DNA of 64,000 nucleotides. It comes from Naganishia liquefaciens. Taxonomy: Eukaryota > Basidiomycota > Tremellomycetes > Filobasidiales > Filobasidiaceae. A program made the position numbers and the translations under genes. This document shows positions 25,201 to 36,799 of the stretch, piece after piece. The stretch is from positions 761,168 to 825,167 of the forward strand of contig BLZA01000030.1 in assembly GCA_013423385.1 (NCBI GenBank). The letters run 5' to 3'. Each line of letters begins with the position of its first letter. Positions within the stretch are counted from its first letter, which is position 1. The notes under the pieces were generated by a model that did no database searches, was not told the origin of the DNA, and saw only the letters and a program-made list of their open reading frames with translations.

Positions 25201-27976
25201 CTCCCCTTCTATGGATGCAGAAGGGAGCGAAGAACCAGATGAGAACAGTCTCGGAGATCTACCAGAGACGGAAAACCCAGATGGAATTCGTCGCGGCGGA
25301 GCTGACGTCATGGGCTCACGGCAGGAGGGAGTCCGGGTTGACGAGATTGTTACCCTCGAGGAAGGTGAGCTTGTGCTTATGCAGCGGTGCACACTCGGCC
25401 TGACAGCTAGGAATGACGACAGATGATAAGGACTCCCAGCAAGATCCAGATTATTCGGCGGATGAGAGTGAATCAGCCGAAGACATTCAGTATGGGGAAG
25501 ACGATGGTGAGCCCTTTTGCCTTCTGTGAAGTGCCGAATCTTGCTCACGGGAGATGCCTAGTCGCGCCCCTGCCCCTGCAACCAGAAGGCGAAATAGACG
25601 AGGTCGATCCGGATGATCTGAGAGTTCTGAGAGAAGAAATCCGTTCTCATAATCGAAGCGATATACCGCATAAAAATGATCATCTGCTCGAAGAAGACGA
25701 GGAATACGACGATGACGAGCCGGAGCACCATGTCGATGGACGGCCTCCGGGGTACGACAGCTACCCCGTCCTGGATGAAACGGATCCCAACGATTTGGAA
25801 GTTTTCCAAGTCGCTGAACGGGATCACAGCGGTATTAAGGGAAGCAGGACGATAGAGCAGATGTCGCTACAGGAGATGGATTCACGGCGTCAACCTGGAG
25901 ATGCGGTACGAGCTGTGAGCGCCTAGTCCCGCCGCAAGGTTTTCTTCTCTCATGCGCCTTACTTCTCAGGCCGAGGATATCACGACTACACAGCACGCCC
26001 AGTCTGTAATAGCTAATCAGAAGGTCATGCCATCTCAGCCATCGATCAATAATATCCACAGCCCTCGAAATCAAATCAGCGACTCAACGGCCGCTCAGGC
26101 GTCCGAGACCACATCCGACAGCAGAACGATTGAACCTGTTGTCAATATCTCGGGATTAGCTTTGGACAAGCAGTCGGAATCAGGGCAATCTGAAGCGTCA
26201 CCGAAAGTCGGGAATGACGGAACAACAGAAGTTGCGGACGATATTTTCCCAGTCGACCCGCCGCTTACGGTCGACGTTTCAGGCGAGGTTCCCACCAATC
26301 ACGACGCAATTGTTGATGTACTGCACTCAAGTGAGCTTCCGCCAGCTCCACAACAACGTCGCTCTCCATCTCCACTTGCTCCGGAAGCGGAACTTCAACA
26401 TGACCTTGCTCTAGCGATGGAGCCAGCGCCTCTGTTACATCGACATGATCGTCACCACAATGTCGTTTGGGAGGAAAGCCATCGGCTTCACGAAGAGAAA
26501 GTTCTCAGCTTTACCTCAGCCATGGATGCTGTGGAGGAGAGCGCGTCATCTGTACCTCGGAAGGATCAGTCGAGCCAGATGTCCATTGTGGCAGAAACCG
26601 CTGGGACGAATGAAATGGTGCTGGATCAGCCGGCGAGGATTGGCCCGCTCACCGGGTCTCCCAAACTTCAGCCAAATCTTCCGACTACGCCCTCCCGCGA
26701 TTCAGCTCAGGCTCCTTCGCAGATCGAGGGCGAAAACCATGATGATGGTGACGATCCCCTTTTGCTGAGTGAACGTTTCGTCGACGGCGACTTAATTATT
26801 CCTCCGAACCCACTAAACTCTGAAGTCTACGTGGATGTACCGCCCCTCGACCGATCTCATCCGCATGAAGTGGGTCTGGATTCCGAAGTAGAGATCGAAG
26901 TCGAACAGCGTGTCGAACCTACCACTCCGCCGATTTCTGCCACATCCTCGATCGATCCCACGCGACATCATCACGGACCTGTGCATCGCACCTCGTATAC
27001 ATCGATCAGATCAGAAGAAAACGACATCTCTGGCTCGCCGGCTGCACACACCCGTTCTCAGTGCCATTACCACAAGATACGTTTTGGACGAGGGGTCTTT
27101 AGCCACGTCCTGCTTATTCCCCATTGTTCGATCGGCAGTGAAGCTGCCCGAGAAAAAGTGGGCGCCCGAGATATGGGAAGAGTCACGAAAGAGGAAATGC
27201 TTCACAAACGGGATCTCAACCTGGGTGACACGTCTACGCACAAAATGACGTCGGACGTAGAAACGCTACCGGACGATCTGGAGCACCTTGTTCGACAGCT
27301 TATTGGCCCGGATCTGCTTCGGGAAGGCCATATTTGGCTTCTACCTTTAGCCGACGTCGCCTCGCAAAGCACGATCTCCAGATCGCTTGAAGGCTCGGAT
27401 GGTCTAGGAAATGACGATGTCTTTCATGTCCGGCGCGAAGCGTCTCAAACACCTGAGAGGAAGCGCAAGAGGGGTTCTTCGCGTGCCCGATCGACCTCTA
27501 CCGGAAGAAGTGATGTGCATTCTCCCGAATTGGTAAGCAAGAGGACTCGCTCGAGATCCCGTGCCGGCGTCTTTCGAAAAGTCAGCCAGATCGATGAGAA
27601 GGAGGAAGAGTCGCCGGAAATGGCTAAGGAAGACGCCACCGAACAATCCGGTAGCATAACTGAGGACAAGTCAGTCGAAGCTTCCATGCGGCTCCAGTCT
27701 CGAGAGGACGAGACGGATGCGGGCCAGGTCAAGCAGGATGCCAAGGTTGGCCAGGAGGTGCCTGAAACCGCTGGTGGCGACGGCGATCAATTACGCTCGG
27801 AGAAACGTTCCATCGATGATTATGACGACGGAAACAGGGACGAACAGGATGAAGACGGCCACGCCGCCAAGAAACGTATCGTCCAACGGGAGGACAGCGA
27901 CGGTCGAGACGCCATAGAAGTTAGACCTGTTCAGAAAGCAGGCTGGCTGTCTTGGCTCTTCGGTAAAAGATCTTGA
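22259..27976 (+). CDS. Very large acidic protein of unknown function with SUMO-interaction-like motifs
   Basis: I do not recognise this gene. Six exons (introns near 23157-23222, 25157-25220, 25366-25421, 25507-25560 and 25904-25970) join in frame into about 1,800 residues. The N-terminus (SAYDAFPAQEFDAWIDKLRH) leads to a charged helical stretch (AEAEAKAREEQVRAAAEQEA). Then follow about 1,300 residues of Glu/Asp/Ser-rich, probably disordered sequence with two short hydrophobic-acidic blocks, EVIDDSEEDVAEI and IEIADDSSEDEGDD, that look like SUMO-interaction motifs. A repeated theme EVDPDDLRVLREE / ETDPNDLEVFQVAE is encoded near 25600 and 25790. The only folded-looking part (about 27040-27370) reads HTRSQCHYHKIRFGRGVFSH, VLLIPHCSIG, then LEHLVRQLIGPDLLREGHIW, with Cys/His spacing that could bind zinc. 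Basic nuclear-type sequence (RKRKRGSSRAR; TRSRSRAG) follows, and the extreme C-terminus is GWLSWLFGKRS. I infer a nuclear, possibly envelope- or chromatin-associated protein; this is a guess. Confidence 0.8.
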
Positions 27977-29533
27977 GCAGTCGAAGGCGAATCTCCATCT
28001 GGCTACCAAAGCCAGACTGGGCGATCTCTCATAATGTTGTATAGGGAAGGTACTTGGACTGAGACACAGTCATTACTCTCATCACTGTCAGCGTCTCGTT
28101 TCAACTCGGAGAACGGGTCTCATTGGAGTTCTGACGATTGATCTCCACGCATCGAGTCGCTGCAAGGCTGTGAATAGCGGTAGCGATTTGTTTCGATCGG
28201 AGCGAGATCCTGTATCCATACTGTAATACAGCGGTCTCGGCGAGACCATTTGAGAGAAGATCGCGCTGTTCCCGACGTCTCGCTTGTGAAAGGCATAATG
28301 ACATGTCCATATCGCTATTCAAAAGCATCGGTTTCCACGAATATTTCTCGATTGCCGGATACTGAGCAATGATGCCGAGGTCTAGTGCAAGGCGGCATGT
28401 CGGAAGTGCAGCCGGCGCAGGAGCTCGAAGACGGGTTGATTCGGCTGGCTCGACCTTCACGTCATCATGTTATCCCATTGATCAGGACCATGTGGAATAT
28501 TTCAGGTGAATGGCCCTGTAAATATTGTGTGTAATACAAAGAGAAATATCATCAACTCTATTGCTCAGCAAAAAGCCTAGAGTCTATAAAAGCGTTGCTG
28601 CCACGCTACTGCCACGACGGCCCGAATGCGAAAGTGGCTTTGCGATAGCTTTTCATATCTCTGTATCTTTATGACATCACTGACGACGGGCGACGAACTG
28701 GCGACGACGACGCCTAGCCTTGCTTGCCTCTTCCGTCGTCCAGCCAGAAACAAGCCAAAACAAGATGCCGAAGCCGGTGCGGATCCAAACTTGGTCGGGC
28801 ATGAACCCCCTCGCGAGCCCCCGCGAATTCCACTGTGCGTCGCCAACTGGCACGAAAGTGAGAGATCTGCTCGCCCAGGAAGCTTCCGCTGTGCCGGCAG
28901 GGTTTGCTTTGCGCTCGAGGACCTGTGCAAGTGCGAGCAGAGTATACGTGTCTTGACCATTGTGAATGCAACGCGAGTACTGCCGACCATCTCAGCGCTT
29001 AGTTCGCTGTTGATCCAGATGTCAGTCTGCTTCTCCGTCCAGTGAGATCCCCTCGCCCGCGTAACATCAGTCTTCTTGTGGGCCATTTCCCCAAAGTCGT
29101 CATTGGAACATTGATCGGACAATACCTTCGACCTCGGTACCTCACCTCGACCCTACCGTCACAGGAAGGAAGCGGGCTTGTCCTCGAATAGCGCTGTAGC
29201 AGAGTCTTGCGGAAAGGGAGATTTGCTTCAATTGGAACGATAACCGGTCAGGCGATCCATCACATAACTCGCCAGTCGCGACACAATTTGCCTTACGAGA
29301 AACAGAAGCTATCTCGGCTAGCTATTGACCAAGAACGACTAGCCAGTAAAGCGCGTCTGTCTGGCCCTGACTGGCTCAACCCCGGGAGCCTTCTATGAGT
29401 CTTACAGAACTGTCCAGCAGTATTAAGTCGCCTATTGCGTCTCATCGGTGTGGACTTGCAGCCAGGGGATAAGTTCTCGAGGACTTCTGAAGAATGGCAG
29501 GGGACAATGTTTGTCACGTAAGTCGAGTATCTC
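27977..29533. other. 1.56-kb stretch without a recognisable gene
   Basis: This long gap precedes the transcription-factor gene and may be its promoter and leader. It has open frames on both strands over the same bases (minus 28577-29122, 181 codons; plus 28626-29045, 139 codons) and a minus frame 28101-28460, none with a known motif or clear splice pattern. The plus-strand frame could act as a leader ORF. The sequence near 28680-28715 is rich in GACGACG-type triplets. I cannot support a gene here. Confidence 0.45.
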
Positions 29534-32500
29534 ATGGCGCTACCGTCTCAGGCTCACACTTGGTCCTGTCAGGTCTGCGGCGCGACTTTCACGCGGCCTC
29601 AGCATGTCGGACGGCACATGCGATCTCATACGGGCGATAAGCCATACCATTGCAAACAGTGCCCGGAGAAATTTGCGCGAAGCGATTTGCTTTCGAGGCA
29701 CGTCAACAAGAATCATGGTCCAGCAGAAGGGGATGACGGGAAGGGGACTGGTCGAACTGCCGGTGCAGCGAAGCCGAAGGGGAGGAAGCCCAAATTCAAG
29801 TCGGCTATCGAGTCATTGTCGGGTTCATTGGGTCCCGGTTATCGCCCGCCATTCTCAAACCTTTCGCAGGCGCAGGCTAGATTTCTCCAGCCGCACTACA
29901 TGGATGCTCAACAACTACCATACGACTTGCAAGCGCCGCTGCCCAATCAGTCATTCCAGCAAGTATCGCAGTATGGCTATGCTCCCGGTGAACAGGGTGC
30001 ACACTCGATGTCAAACCCTGCCCCTATGCCACCTTCAACCTCGACAGCAAACCCATTGAGTTCTCAAATGCGGAGTCAGTACGGGGCGATGTACACTGTG
30101 CTGGAAGAGAATGGGCAGATGTCGGGCTATCAGTTAAGTGCGGATGACGATGCGGGCGCATGGGTCGACATACCAAAGTGAGTAGAATCTCTTACGTATC
30201 TGCCCGTCTCAGAGGCTGAACAGATCTACAGTAATTCGGAGGGGATTCAATTATCGGGCGAACACATTCGCACGCATCCACCATCATTCAGTGCCTTGGC
30301 AGCTGGTTATCCTCAACTTTCATCCCAAATCCCTTCACAAGCTCCCCCACTGCCTCCGGTTATGTCGACTACGTCATACGCTCAGCCATTCGATAATTCC
30401 CTGCCAACCAGTCACGTGCCGCCATCCGGAAACGTTGACACTCTTTCACCGGCATTCAGCACCGGATATTCCCCTGCAATCCTAGCCCTGAATAATGCGA
30501 ATGCGACGGCGGACTCCTCGCCGTACTCTTTCTGGTCAGGGTCGAACACACAATCATCGCCTTCAAACAGGGGAATGCCTAGCTATCAACAAGCCCTACA
30601 CCCCGGAAACCCGAACATTGGAAATGCCGCTATCCACGCTTCCAGTACCTCACCTTACAGTTTCGGAGATCCTTCTCTGCCTCGGCAGAGCTCTGACAGT
30701 CCCGCAATGGTCGGGCTCGACATAATGCAAACCAAAGGTGGTTCACCTCTGGCTCCGGCTCCTGTCGGAATGGCATCTTTGGGCGCTATCCCAACAACGT
30801 ATTCGTCTATCATGCCCGCGCCCTTGATTCCAACTGGGACACCCCTTGCTGATCAAGTTGAGAAAGTTAAAAAACGAGCATGTGAGGCTTGCAATCACTC
30901 CAAAGTGAAATGCGATTTCCAAATACCTTGTGGTAAGTGAAAGTCTTTGGGACAAACGTTGCGTTTGGGCCTAAGGAAATCGCTCTTATTAGGCAAATGC
31001 GCCAATCGCAAGATTACTTGCGTGTATCCATCGGCTAGGAAATCCAGCAGGAAGACCAACATGAGTGGCTCGCCCCTCTCACAAGGTGCAGGGGACGGAA
31101 GCAAGTCCAGCTCTATCAGCCCCGCGGTGCAGGCGGTTGAAGTCAAGGCTATAAGTCTTCCGTCAACGACTGCGGAAAGCCAGGATATGCCTGCACCTAT
31201 GACCAGCGGCCTGTCGGGAGCGCTAAACGAATATCACTCACGGGCGTCCGAGCACGAAGCCTTTCCAGATGGCGAGTCTCGGCAGCTGTCGTACATGATC
31301 AATCCTCTGGGTCCGCAGGGAGCAGTGAGTCCCATCCTTTGTTCTTAATTACGGAAGTATCGCTGACCCATCAACAGGTCCAAGTTGCTAGCGGTCGAGC
31401 GCAGCAACCTCGTCTGCCGTCAGAAGACACTAAGGCTTTCTCACAGACGAGGCAAGCTGCAGAGGAGGATGCTCAGTCGACCGCCTCGGGCTTTACATTC
31501 CGTCGGGCATCTGTGATAGACTCTCGTCGATCCAGTCTCGCAACGCCTATCGAGTCGAGAGATGATCAACACATCATCAATAACTTACCCCTGAGCAACC
31601 TCTCGCTTGGCAGCGTTTTTCTGGCTCAGAATGGACTGCATGCTCCCGACGTGCAACAGTGGCTCGCGAACGCGTCTACGACCGGGTCGAACCCAACTCA
31701 ACCGGGGATCGCTGTTATGAACGTCAATCCGGCTAATCAAAGCGAATATACAACGGATGCTCTCGGCTCAATCTCAGCATTACCTGAAATGTCATGGCAA
31801 ACCAATGAACGATCTGGCGCGCCATCCGCTAATACAATGCGAACTGAACTCCTCGCGAGGCCGGGTCTGACCAGAGGAAGATCTAACTCTTTCCCATCGC
31901 TCTTTACTCCCCGCGGAGATATTACTGCCAAACAGTATTTCGCTCCCAATGTGAAGAACATTGTTGGACATTCCAGCATCGATCACTCAGCACTGCCATC
32001 CGATTGGACAGCTCAAATCAAGCATATGTCGAATCAGCTGAATCGTAATCTAAGTGGCTCGAGCAGTCTACAACAAGTGGATGACGCTATTGCTGCAACT
32101 TCGCAGTCATCACCGCAGAGCAATGAACTCCCGTCACAAGCTCTGTTGTCATCGACACAAGCCGGGCGCGCGCCCTGCAATCCAAACAGGCCGAGTCCTG
32201 CGGTGATCCAATCGGTTGCTTCGAATGCTATGTCGCAGCAGCTGGCTATCGGTCGAGGATCACTTCAAACACTTGCGCCGGAACGCACTGCAAGCTTCTT
32301 GAACTCAACACCGTCGGCAGAGCTGGACGGAATGGGATGGCAGTCGGCATACTCGGCCAAGAAGCCTGCTGCAGTTCTTCAGTCGCCCTTCAAGATGCCA
32401 ACCAATCTTGCTAGGCCTGGAAACAAGCGGTTGCCGAGTCAGACTCTAGGTCCCGATGTACAAAAACGCCAGTCGATCTCCCTGACGGAAGACGAGTTAG

Positions 32501-32859
32501 CTGGTCAATCAAATTTGCTAGACGCAGCCGCCAATCAAGTCTCGGGCATCTTTGCGCCTCGACTCGACTTGTACCCTGCATCTATGTCGGGTCGTCGGGC
32601 TTCGGTACCCACTTGGCTGCCGGACACATCCGGGAGTCAAGGCTTGATCCAGCCTGGAGGTCTCAACAATGGCTCATCCCTTGGCTTTGGGCAAATGCCA
32701 TTGCAGGGAGGAACTCCGATGAATTACAGTCCTGGCATTCCATCGTTCTTCTTTTCCGGACTTACACCCACCGTTTCCGACCCGATGCAAGGTTTCAATT
32801 TCAATTCATCTATAGACTTGACGACGCCCACCGTCGAGCGCGTCGCTTTCAACACGTAA
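29534..32859 (+). CDS. Transcription factor with two C2H2 fingers and an internal Zn2Cys6 cluster
   Basis: The product, about 1,050 residues, should bind DNA in the nucleus. Near the N-terminus are two Kruppel-type fingers: WSCQVCGATFTRPQHVGRHM, linker RSHTGDKPY, then HCKQCPEKFARSDLLSRHVN. A basic stretch (KPKGRKPKFKS) follows. After an intron (about 30179-30230) comes a long Ser/Pro/Gln-rich segment, then a fungal binuclear cluster split by an intron at 30933-30992: KKRACEACNHSKVKCDFQIP and CGKCANRKITCVYPSARKS, giving C-x2-C-x6-C-x5-C-x2-C-x6-C with a basic flank. The rest (31379-32859) is Ser/Gln/Pro-rich with no recognised fungal regulatory domain, ending TPTVERVAFNT. The start is the first Met before the fingers; a short 5' exon cannot be excluded because gtaagt occurs just upstream. 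The target genes are unknown. Confidence 0.88.
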
Positions 32860-33141
32860 AGTGACCATAACACGCTTGAAATCTCGGCAATCGATATAGG
32901 ATCTCATACCACAACATACTTCCCGAGTTATAGGTTTGGCCGTTATGCGAATATCTGGGGTGTGAATGGGAGTGTGCAGACCTCTCACGCTAGGTTACTC
33001 TGTCTCTCACTCGTTGTATCAGGCGATCACCTTTACTTTTTCATAATGTGTAGCATAGCGTGTTCCAGAGTTCATGATCGTGATATCATTATAGTCATTG
33101 GCTCAAGCCACGCATCGCGAGGATTGAAAGTAGCGAGTTAA

Positions 33142-34071
33142 TCATAACACTCGCTTGACCTCGAACCAGCTCTTGAGGTAGTGTACGTTCCACGCGCAGA
33201 CGGCGACCAGCATGAAGGTCTGCAGAATCGACCACCACTTGACTCGATCGTTCTGTTGAATAAAAGTGCATCAGAAAGGTTGCGGTGAGGACAGGACCGC
33301 ATGGCATACCGTTGATTCAGCAGCTGTGGATTTGACGGGGCTTGATCAATCCCAAGGAATTTGTCATGGCGGAAAAGACGAATGCTCACTGTTTCTATGT
33401 ACGCGCTCGCGCACAACGATATACTCTTGCTCGTCTTTGATCCCCTGCAATCCCGCTGCCAATTGTCGGATTTCATGTTCCACCGGAGCGATGTGGCCCT
33501 GTTCATCTTCCACGTATAGAATGCCATGGACATTGAACCTATACATGGCAAAAGACGCTGCATCAGCGCGAGTCCCACTGTTAGGGCGTTCGATAGCACA
33601 CGTACGAGAGAACTTTCGGACTCAGCGTGCTCATCTCGTTCGAGAAGCAGTAGGTGTACCTTCCATCCGTCTTTGCTGTGAACGCGAATGTCCCCGTTGG
33701 CTTCTTATGTATTGAGCTCAGCACGTTGGATGCTGGATCTACAAGCTGAGATTCGATGGTAGATTTGGGTTAGACTAGGTTACGGATTTGCTTCCTGGAT
33801 CAACGCCTCACGTAGAAGTCAATATCCATATTGCCTCCGCCGCCGACTTGGTACGTGACTGTCATCTGGCAGGGATACATGCATCAGCGCTTGAGACTCA
33901 ATGAGCAGAAATTACAAAACTCACCTGATCTTCATGATGCAGATCCTCGAAGAAGCATTCCTTCTTCCCGGGCTCAATATCTATCCGGTGTGCGGTACAT
34001 GATTGCAGAATAGCCACAAAAAGAACGATTGTGGTGATCCAGGAGATGATTTTGACGGATGGCACAGCCAT
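33142..34071 (-). CDS. EMP24: p24 family cargo receptor, Emp24/TMED2 type
   Basis: p24 proteins cycle between ER and Golgi in COPII and COPI vesicles and help load GPI-anchored and other cargo. Six exons give about 200 residues. Met34071 starts a signal peptide (WITTIVLFVAILQSCTA), then the GOLD domain: IDIEPGKKECFFEDLHHED, MTVTYQVGGGGNMDIDFY, LVDPASNVLSSIHKKPTGTF, KTDGRYTYCFSNEMSTLSPK, FNVHGILYV. The paired cysteines (ECFFE and YCFSNEMS) are present. The coiled coil reads EIRQLAAGLQGIKDEQEYIV, then RERVHRN, TAEST, and the membrane span ILQTFMLVAVCAWNVHYL. The cytosolic tail LKSWFEVKRVL has the aromatic and hydrophobic ends used for COPII and COPI binding; FEVKRV favours the beta (Emp24/TMED2) branch. 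It is complete and divergent from SEC28. Confidence 0.92.
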
Positions 34072-34398
34072 GGCGACTTTGAGGGTGCAGGGACGGAGGG
34101 AGGAGTGGATGAGGCTGCAACCCCTTCAACGAAGAGGCCCATTCTAGACATCGCGTCACTCGCCAGACATGGTGGATGCTTCTGTTTGGCTCGGGCGCGC
34201 CTCCACCAGGTGGGCGGAAGCAGCCTCGACGGCCAACTCGCATCGCATATCGCATCGTGTCCGGCGTGTTGCTGCTCGGGGAATGCATGCATCACCCGTC
34301 CCGACTCAGCCTCTTCTCGCAGCTGATCTTATCGCAACATACCGGGAACGCTTCCTTCATCCACTCCCACTCACTTGCTAGGCTTGATCTCGACAAAG
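34072..34398. promoter_or_regulatory. Divergent promoter region EMP24 / SEC28
   Basis: These 327 bases separate the starts of two COPI/COPII-related genes, so a shared promoter is possible. Open frames here are accidental. I see no repeated motif. Confidence 0.4.
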
Positions 34399-35641
34399 AT
34401 GGACAGTGACGCACTCTTTCACGTGAAGCAGCTCTTCTGGCAAGGTAGGTCCGGTTGCTTCGCGTTTGTCCGGCGTCGTACTGAGCCTGATCTTGTCCTG
34501 CATACAGGCTCTTACAAAGGTAGAGTCCTCTCTTGCAGGATGACTGAGCGCTGCTGATAAAGAGATAGCATGCATCGAGGAAGCGACATCCGTTAACATC
34601 TCAGATCTCTCGGATCCCGAGTCCTTATCTCGAGCTCTCTACGCCGCCCGGTCGCATCTTGCCCTCGCTCCTCCAGCCACATCGGCAGCAACCTCCCTCT
34701 TGCAATCTGCTCTCTCGGCCAACGAACCGCCAGCTTCCGCCCGTGCCATCAAGGCATTTGCAGACTTTGTCGACGCGTCTGGCGAAGATAAAGAGTCAAA
34801 GCTGGAGGAACTGCGGGATCTTTTGCTCGAATATGAGGGAGAAGAAGTCAATGAGGAGACCAGGGAGGAGGAGAGAATTGTCAGGTGCATGGCTGGAACG
34901 GCGTTCATCCTTCAGAACGAGGTGGAGGAGGCCGTTACAACATTGACAGAAGGATGCGGTAAGACTGATCTTGAGTGGTAAGCAGCAGGAGCTTTATGCG
35001 TAAGGCAATAACCAATTAAGCACAACGTTTTCGCTTGATCTTTAGTACTGCTCTCCTTATCCAGCTGCTGCTCTCCCTCGACCGTAGAGACATCGCTCAG
35101 ACCACGTACCAGTCAGCAAAGCAATGGGGAGAAGACTCGCTGTTGATCCAGATCATGGAGGCGTGGATCGGCATGAAGACCGTTCGTATGGGTGGGGTTT
35201 TCCAGCTGGTAGTTAGTGCTGAAGCGACTGGCTGCATTGATAGGGTGGACGACCTCTCAACCAATCATACTACCTATACGAGGAGCTCTATCAACAACCA
35301 TCGGGACGAACACCTGCAATCTTGGCTTCCCACGCGGCAGCCCATCTGCTTCTCGGACATATTGACGAAGCAAAGGCTGATATTCTCGAGGCTCAGCAGA
35401 GACAGGATGGAAAGGAAGATCCTGCGGTCTTGAGCGTCGGCTCGAGTCTGCACATGCCGGAGGCTTACCAGTGAGTCATGGGCGGAGGCTTTGGGCGATC
35501 ACATAGCAACTCATCGATGTGGCTGGTCTTGTCCCTAGACGTCTCGCCTCGGCACAGCCTGAACATCCATTTGTCGCGGCTCTTGAGGCCAAATCGGCTG
35601 CTTTTGACGAAGCAGCTGCAAAGTACAGTGTATCCGCTTAG
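34399..35641 (+). CDS. SEC28: Coatomer epsilon subunit
   Basis: Epsilon-COP is a TPR-like helical protein that stabilises alpha-COP in the COPI coat for Golgi-to-ER retrieval. Exons give about 290 residues: MDSDALFHVKQLFWQG, SYK, then ACIEEATSVNISDL, a helical series including YAARSHLALAP, RIVRCMAGTAFILQNEVEEA, ECTALLIQLLLSLDRRDIAQ, YQSAKQWGEDSLLIQIMEAW, then after an intron (35180-35246) GGRPLNQSYYLYEELYQQPS, GRTPAILASHAAAHLLLGHI, DEAKADILEAQ, and the last exon RLASAQPEHPFVAALEAKSA, AFDEAAAKYSVSA. The HPFV and FDEAAAKY ending and the YYLYEELYQ block are typical. Two very small exons near the start are supported by the family's FYLGNYQ-like spacing. The stop at 35641 is convergent with TIM8. 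Confidence 0.92.
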
Positions 35642-35944
35642 AGACCAGTCACAAACCACCCTCGTATTCCGGACAGAGTATCCAAACATGACTTGATGAG
35701 TTGGCACAAAACTGCTGAGCGAACAATGCGCGAGTGAGCAGGGAGCGGTATTTGCATATCCTGATGTGGTGTTATGCTACAAATATTTGAGTGAAGGATC
35801 ATGCTGTCTGAAAATACACTTGTCCTCCTCGGCACCTCTGTTATGTGACTCATCACGCGTATCTTGCCGGCTCTACAGACCTGCTTGGAAAGTTAGGCAC
35901 TCGAAGAGACTGCCTTGAGGCTGATAACGTTGAAGACGAGACGA

Positions 35945-36378
35945 TTAATGCATGCCGGCCTTTTGCTGTTCGATCTGCTTGACGATGAAAAGCGAGGTGT
36001 CGAGGAATCGGTCGACACAGTTCTCCAGGCACGAAGCCTCAGATCTGCTGAATTTTCCCGACAGACTACCGGTGATGCATCTGCGAGATCAAGAGCGGTG
36101 AATTACAGTCTTCTAGCGGTTGCCTTCAGGCTTCAGCGCCACAACGGTTCCACTCACGTGTTCCAGCACTTGTCCGTCAATTCGTGGATAGACGCCTGCA
36201 TCTTTGCCTTCGACTGCTCCTGCTCCAAGAACTGACCGAGTTCCTTCTACAAACCGAAAGAAGGCGAACATATCAGCCCTCGAGCTGCATACGCCTTTGA
36301 AAGCATTATATCGGGCGGACGCGCCACCGTACTCACCTGCGTTGCTTCATCGAATGCGGGTTGCTGTACGGCGGACAT
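35945..36378 (-). CDS. TIM8: Small Tim chaperone Tim8
   Basis: Tim8 pairs with Tim13 in the intermembrane space and escorts hydrophobic precursors to TIM22/TIM23. Three exons give about 90 residues. Exon 1 (Met36378) reads MSAVQQPAFDEATQ; after an intron (about 36336-36247) ELGQFLEQEQSKAKMQASIH and ELTDKCWNT; after another intron CITGSLSGKFSRSEASCLEN, CVDRFLDTSLFIVKQIE. The twin CX3C motifs are complete: CWNTC (split by the intron) and CLENC, 17 residues apart, as needed for two disulfides. The ending QQKAGMH precedes the stop at 35945-35947. It is divergent from the RING gene and convergent with SEC28. Confidence 0.93.
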
Positions 36379-36799
36379 CTTGTAGAGATAGAATGGATTG
36401 TACGGGTGCTGCGCAGAAGGTACTGCTTTTGAACCAAGGGTCGGGACTGTGAACGCGATAAGACACGAAGACAGGAAGGTGTGCATGGTGCATGGTGGAT
36501 GGAATGACGTTTCAAACGTCTCCGGGAAAAAACAGTCCTCGATCGCTCTTTCCTCCTTCATGTGCCGATCGTTTGAGCGGCAGCTCGACTGGCCGAGATA
36601 GGAGGTAGATTGCGCATATGCATCAAGTTGATGAGATTTGCTCCTCTCAGTCGAAGGAAATCATCTTGAGACGCTGCGATCCGTCAAAACATTCCTCGCA
36701 GGTCGTCGATCCTCGGTGAAGGTGGCCGGGGCGTCACAGCGAACGCGAACCGTCGCGTATCGATCTTCACCAATTGAGCAGACGAGAGCACCCAGCAGC
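36379..36799. promoter_or_regulatory. Divergent region TIM8 / RING protein
   Basis: These 421 bases lie between divergent starts. The plus frame of the RING gene is open from 36638, giving a possible 54-residue N-terminal extension without motif. Nothing else seen. Confidence 0.4.

Noticed and set aside
28577-29122. 181-codon minus-strand open frame
   Set aside because: Low-complexity Arg/Ser-rich translation, overlaps another open frame on the opposite strand, no motif and no splice partners.
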